From a virus, in IMG/VR virus record IMGVR_UViG_3300007345_000301, positions 1 through 22,815 of that record: a stretch of DNA of 22,815 nucleotides. One strand, 5' to 3'. The notes beneath the pieces were generated by a model, which was not told where the DNA came from, did not search any database, and saw only the letters and a program-made list of their open reading frames with translations. Of this stretch, positions 20,693 through 22,815 are shown piece after piece. A program made the position numbers and the translations under genes. How positions within the stretch are numbered: position 1 is the first letter of the stretch; every line of letters begins with the position of its first letter.

Positions 20693-21223
20693 ATGGCTTG
20701 TAATGTAACTCTTGCTGATATTTCCTACTCTTGTGACGATGTTGCAATTGGTGGTATCGTAGAATTGCACGTTGCTAACCGTTCTGACGCTCTGACTGCT
20801 TTAACAAGAACAGACGCTGACCGTATAGTAACTGCTGCTACTGCTGTGACTGGAGTATCACAAATTTCTTTTAACAACAAAGATGGTTTCTCTGTCTTTA
20901 GCGAAGTAAAAACTGTAAGTGCTGATGGTATCGTTTCTACTGTACCAACTGTATCTGTTGAACTTCCTAAAATGACTGCTGACAAAATCACTGCTCTTAA
21001 CGACATCTCTAAAGGTGGCGCAGAATTGGTTGCTTTTGTTAAGACTGCTGCTGGAACTTACCACGTTTGTGGTTTGGACTACGGTCTTTACGCAGGAACT
21101 GTTGATGCTAACTCTGGTACAGGTCGTGCTGAAAAGAACCGCTTCCAATTAACTCTAACGGGTGATGAGCAAGGTCTTTCTTACAGCATTCCTGCTGCTG
21201 AATTTGCTACTGCAACTGCATAA
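20693..21223 (+). CDS. Structural protein with N-terminal Cys pair, 176 aa (paralogue 1)
   Basis: The protein starts MACNVTLADISYSCDDVAIGGI: two Cys (3 and 14) flank a D-I motif. It is beta-rich and ends with a conserved block YAGTVDANSGTGRAEKNRFQLTL (133-155). The next gene encodes a paralogue with the same layout (Cys5, Cys16, ANSGTG at 135-140, then EKSYVNITL). Ala/Thr-rich, capsid-like optimised codons suggest high expression. Candidates are a major tail tube, capsid decoration or head fibre protein; position right after the capsid gene does not decide. A terminator precedes and follows it, so it may be expressed as a separate unit or with attenuation. Confidence 0.75.
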   Translation: MACNVTLADISYSCDDVAIGGIVELHVANRSDALTALTRTDADRIVTAATAVTGVSQISFNNKDGFSVFSEVKTVSADGIVSTVPTVSVELPKMTADKITALNDISKGGAELVAFVKTAAGTYHVCGLDYGLYAGTVDANSGTGRAEKNRFQLTLTGDEQGLSYSIPAAEFATATA

Positions 21224-21232
21224 TAGTAAATC

Positions 21233-21243
21233 TTGTAAATTAA
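21233..21243 (+). promoter_or_regulatory. TTGTAAATTAA junction element, copy 4
   Basis: Lies 10 bases after the preceding stop and directly before a terminator hairpin, 48 bases before ATG 21291. Fourth exact copy of the element. Confidence 0.5.
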
Positions 21244-21246
21244 CAC

Positions 21247-21278
21247 AAGGGGGAGTGGAGCAATCCTCTCCCCTTTTT
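21247..21278 (+). terminator. Intrinsic terminator between the two paralogues
   Basis: GGGGAGTGGA (21250-21259) pairs with TCCTCTCCCC (21264-21273) with one T-T mismatch, around a GCAA tetraloop, extended by A-T pairs, and followed by TTTTTAT. A good intrinsic terminator or attenuator. Confidence 0.85.
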
Positions 21279-21290
21279 ATTTAAAAATAT

Positions 21291-21818
21291 ATGGCTTTCA
21301 ACTGTTCTATTCTTTTAAGCGATATTGATATCAATTGTAACAAACGAGTTACAGGAGGTATTAAGAAAGCTATTCTTTTATTACAAAAAGACTTGACGAT
21401 TACCTTTGACCCTATTGATGAGACTCAAGTAACTCAAGTAGACACAGTAGATACCGTAACTTTTGAGCATAACCCAAAGGACGGGACTACGACCTTTACA
21501 GAAAACAAGAACACATCTAATGGATTAGGTGTTGTCACTACAGATATTACTATCCAATCTCCTGCTGTAGATAATAAGGTTAATCAAATAGACCTTATGA
21601 GCCGCAGAGAGGACATCTGCTGCGTTCTTTTACACAACAATGACACTGTGACTATCAGCGGATGGATGGATGGCTTAACGATGAACTATGAGGCTAACAG
21701 CGGTACAGGTACTGGTGAGAAGTCTTATGTAAATATTACGCTGAATACTGAAAGTGGTATTGCTTCTTTGGCAATCAATGATAAAGCGGTGTTTAGCGAC
21801 CAAACCATATTTGCTTAA
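21291..21818 (+). CDS. Structural protein with N-terminal Cys pair, 175 aa (paralogue 2)
   Basis: Same plan as the 176-residue protein upstream: MAFNCSILLSDIDINCNKRVTGGI with Cys5 and Cys16, a beta-rich middle (FEHNPKDGTTTFTENKN), and YEANSGTGTGEKSYVNITL (133-151) before a hydrophobic end. An additional C-C pair occurs at 110-111. It has less Ala-rich composition and less optimised codons than paralogue 1, suggesting lower expression or a minor role. Probably arose by gene duplication followed by divergence. A virion structural role is inferred. Its stop overlaps the next ATG (TAATG). Confidence 0.72.
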   Translation: MAFNCSILLSDIDINCNKRVTGGIKKAILLLQKDLTITFDPIDETQVTQVDTVDTVTFEHNPKDGTTTFTENKNTSNGLGVVTTDITIQSPAVDNKVNQIDLMSRREDICCVLLHNNDTVTISGWMDGLTMNYEANSGTGTGEKSYVNITLNTESGIASLAINDKAVFSDQTIFA

Positions 21819-22138
21819 TGGCTTATTTAATTAGCGGCGGAACGGGATATATGAAGGACGCTGTGCAAATTAACGCACAGCCTAAATACTTATATGTAAA
21901 AGGAGGTTACTCTGGCAGTTCTGTTTATTCCGGATATGAAGGATTTGGCACAAGGGTGCTTACGGATGGTGCTACCATAGAGTCCTATTCTTGTGTCGCT
22001 AATGAAATAAACACATCTCCCACAGCTAATATTGGCCGTGTATTATTTGATGCTTACGATACTCGTGTGCAAGCCGCAAGCGGAGATACAGAGGCAAGAA
22101 ATTGCACTATAACAGAATTATACAATTTAAAACAATAA
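21818..22138 (+). CDS. Small structural protein with repeated C-terminal module, 106 aa
   Basis: A Gly/Tyr-rich N-terminus (YMKDAVQINAQPKYLYVKGG) is followed by a module from about residue 50 to the end: LTDGATIESYSCVANEI, then GRVLFDAYDTRVQAASGDTE and ARNCTITELYN. The 87-residue protein encoded two genes downstream ends with the same module. ADG-x-x-ES-x-x-C and L-F-D-A-Y-D patterns occur in small phage virion proteins, in my recollection. The start overlaps the preceding stop by one base. Function is not known; tail fibre or decoration component is plausible. Confidence 0.68.
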   Translation: MAYLISGGTGYMKDAVQINAQPKYLYVKGGYSGSSVYSGYEGFGTRVLTDGATIESYSCVANEINTSPTANIGRVLFDAYDTRVQAASGDTEARNCTITELYNLKQ

Positions 22139-22142
22139 TAAA

Positions 22143-22412
22143 ATGTCATACGAAACTATTGTAAAGGAAGGTAACTTCTACCAGTCTGCAACAGGTGACT
22201 ACGGATTTCGCTTACTATCGGGTGGAGATTCTTCTACAGCGGGAGAAAGCTTCCGTTCTATCCAAGCATTGGAAGACAGTGTGGTAACAACTACTACAAC
22301 TGTAGGTGATGCACTCACTTCAGTTACTCTTACAGAGGGTACTATTATCTTTGGCAAGTTTGATAGTGCTGCTGTAGCAAGTGGAAAAGTAATCGCTTAC
22401 AAAGCTTCCTAA
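22143..22412 (+). CDS. Small structural protein, decoration or fibre-like, 89 aa
   Basis: A beta-rich, Thr/Ser/Gly-rich protein: MSYETIVKEGNFYQSATGD, GESFRSIQALEDSVVTTTTTV, and LTEGTIIFGKFDSAAVASGKVIAYK. The ending G-x-I-I-F-G-x-F-x-S-x-x-x-x-S-G-x-V-I-A-Y-K is a pattern I associate with small head or fibre proteins of marine phages. No Cys. The start follows an AATAATAAA leader, four bases after the preceding stop, and its stop overlaps the next ATG. Virion location is inferred. Confidence 0.68.
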   Translation: MSYETIVKEGNFYQSATGDYGFRLLSGGDSSTAGESFRSIQALEDSVVTTTTTVGDALTSVTLTEGTIIFGKFDSAAVASGKVIAYKAS

Positions 22413-22675
22413 TGGGTTTAATTAACAGCATATCTCTCATAGCAAGAAAGGCTATCGGTAGGCTGTTGGCTATCGTTAAATCCTTTGTTGAGAGAGCAGA
22501 ATTAGATGGTGCTATCGTAGAGTCACCAAAGTGTGTCAACAAGGCTATTAAGGCTATGGGTGATGCAGATGGTGGTAGAGTATTGTTTGATGCATATGAT
22601 GTAAGAGTTGTTGCAGCAAGTGGTTCTACAGAGGCTCGTACTTGCACTATAAACGAATTAAACGAAATATTATAA
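22412..22675 (+). CDS. Small protein sharing the C-terminal module, 87 aa
   Basis: The N-terminal 30 residues are a basic and hydrophobic amphipathic helix (MGLINSISLIARKAIGRLLA), different from its relative. From residue 32 it follows the module of the 106-residue protein: LDGAIVESPKCVNKAI, GGRVLFDAYDVRVVAASG and ARTCTINELNEIL. The shared Cys residues (41 and 78) might form a disulphide or bind a partner. Overlaps the upstream stop (TAATG) and its own stop overlaps the next start. The module probably mediates a shared virion interaction. Confidence 0.68.
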   Translation: MGLINSISLIARKAIGRLLAIVKSFVERAELDGAIVESPKCVNKAIKAMGDADGGRVLFDAYDVRVVAASGSTEARTCTINELNEIL

Positions 22676-22815
22676 TGAGCAAATTATTTGACGATGCATC
22701 ATTAGCAATGATACCCTCTGCTTACAAGGATGGTAAGTTGTATAGTATTAGACCTACTGATGGTAGTGGAGATTTTACTTTTAGTAGGGGTTCAAATCTT
22801 GCTGCTACGAGGGTA
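22675..22815 (+). CDS. 5' end of a phage structural gene (partial), 47 codons visible
   Basis: The ATG at 22675 overlaps the preceding stop by one base and the frame stays open to the window end. The visible sequence begins MSKLFDDASLAMIPSAYKDG and continues KLYSIRPTDGSGDFTFSRGS then NLAATRV. This opening (M-I-P-S-A-Y-K-D-G-K-L-Y-S, F-x-F-S-R-G-S, A-T-R-V) is a common N-terminus of large carbohydrate-binding or concanavalin-like tail or fibre proteins in marine phages, from memory. The rest of the protein lies outside the window. Confidence 0.75.
   Translation, partial: MSKLFDDASLAMIPSAYKDGKLYSIRPTDGSGDFTFSRGSNLAATRV

Overview
The window is part of a double-stranded DNA tailed phage (or prophage) genome. 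It is most likely a siphovirus infecting a member of the Bacteroidota, perhaps a marine flavobacterium. The tape measure protein, both terminase subunits, a prohead protease and a major capsid candidate show that it is a tailed phage. The host is inferred from one well-formed Bacteroidota-type promoter (TTTG, 19 nt, TACTTTTG) on the minus strand, from A/T-rich leaders in place of consistent Shine-Dalgarno sites, and from several protein families I associate with Bacteroidota phages. No integrase, repressor, lysis gene or portal gene is visible, so lifestyle cannot be settled here.

Left arm (1-5145, all minus strand): an early, replication and recombination module read leftwards from a promoter at 5115-5145. 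It starts with a string of small, tightly packed genes (5090 down to 3166), including an SH3-barrel-like protein and a zinc-ribbon-like protein. An intergenic array of TATACTTAG palindromes (3026-3138) follows. Then come a DnaA-domain-IV-like protein with a coiled coil, a probable single-strand annealing protein, a RecE/RecB-type exonuclease, a second DnaA-domain-IV-like protein, an SSB-like protein with an acidic DDDLF tail, a tRNA-like element and two small genes. The exonuclease and annealing protein together form a typical phage recombination pair.

Centre (5146-7829): a roughly 370-base non-coding switch region with degenerate repeats, then a rightward cassette of five genes (5518-7289). 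The cassette's base and codon composition (GGC, GCC and CCG rich) differs visibly from everything around it. Its largest gene encodes a 281-residue protein with a C-x6-C-x3-C motif, and one gene too short for usual ORF cut-offs encodes a 40-residue single-pass membrane protein. A strong bidirectional terminator (7312-7346) closes the cassette. About 480 bases of non-coding DNA follow, ending in a second array of the same TATACTTAG palindromes (7671-7800) just before the late genes.

Right arm (7830-22815, all plus strand): the late morphogenesis module. The order is a CxxC protein, small terminase, large terminase, probable tail-assembly and connector proteins, tape measure, two tail proteins (one of 909 residues), a conserved small phage protein, a prohead protease fused to an acidic scaffold-like tail, the major capsid protein, two paralogous Cys-containing structural proteins each preceded by a terminator hairpin, small structural proteins and the start of a further structural gene cut by the window end. 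Tail genes precede head genes and no portal follows the large terminase, which is an unusual order. An 11-base element, TTGTAAATTAA, recurs at four late-gene junctions.

The most unusual signals are the two matching palindrome arrays at the early and late gene boundaries, the compositionally foreign cassette, the pair of DnaA-domain-IV-like proteins without a visible ATPase domain, and the tRNA-like element without a proper anticodon arm.
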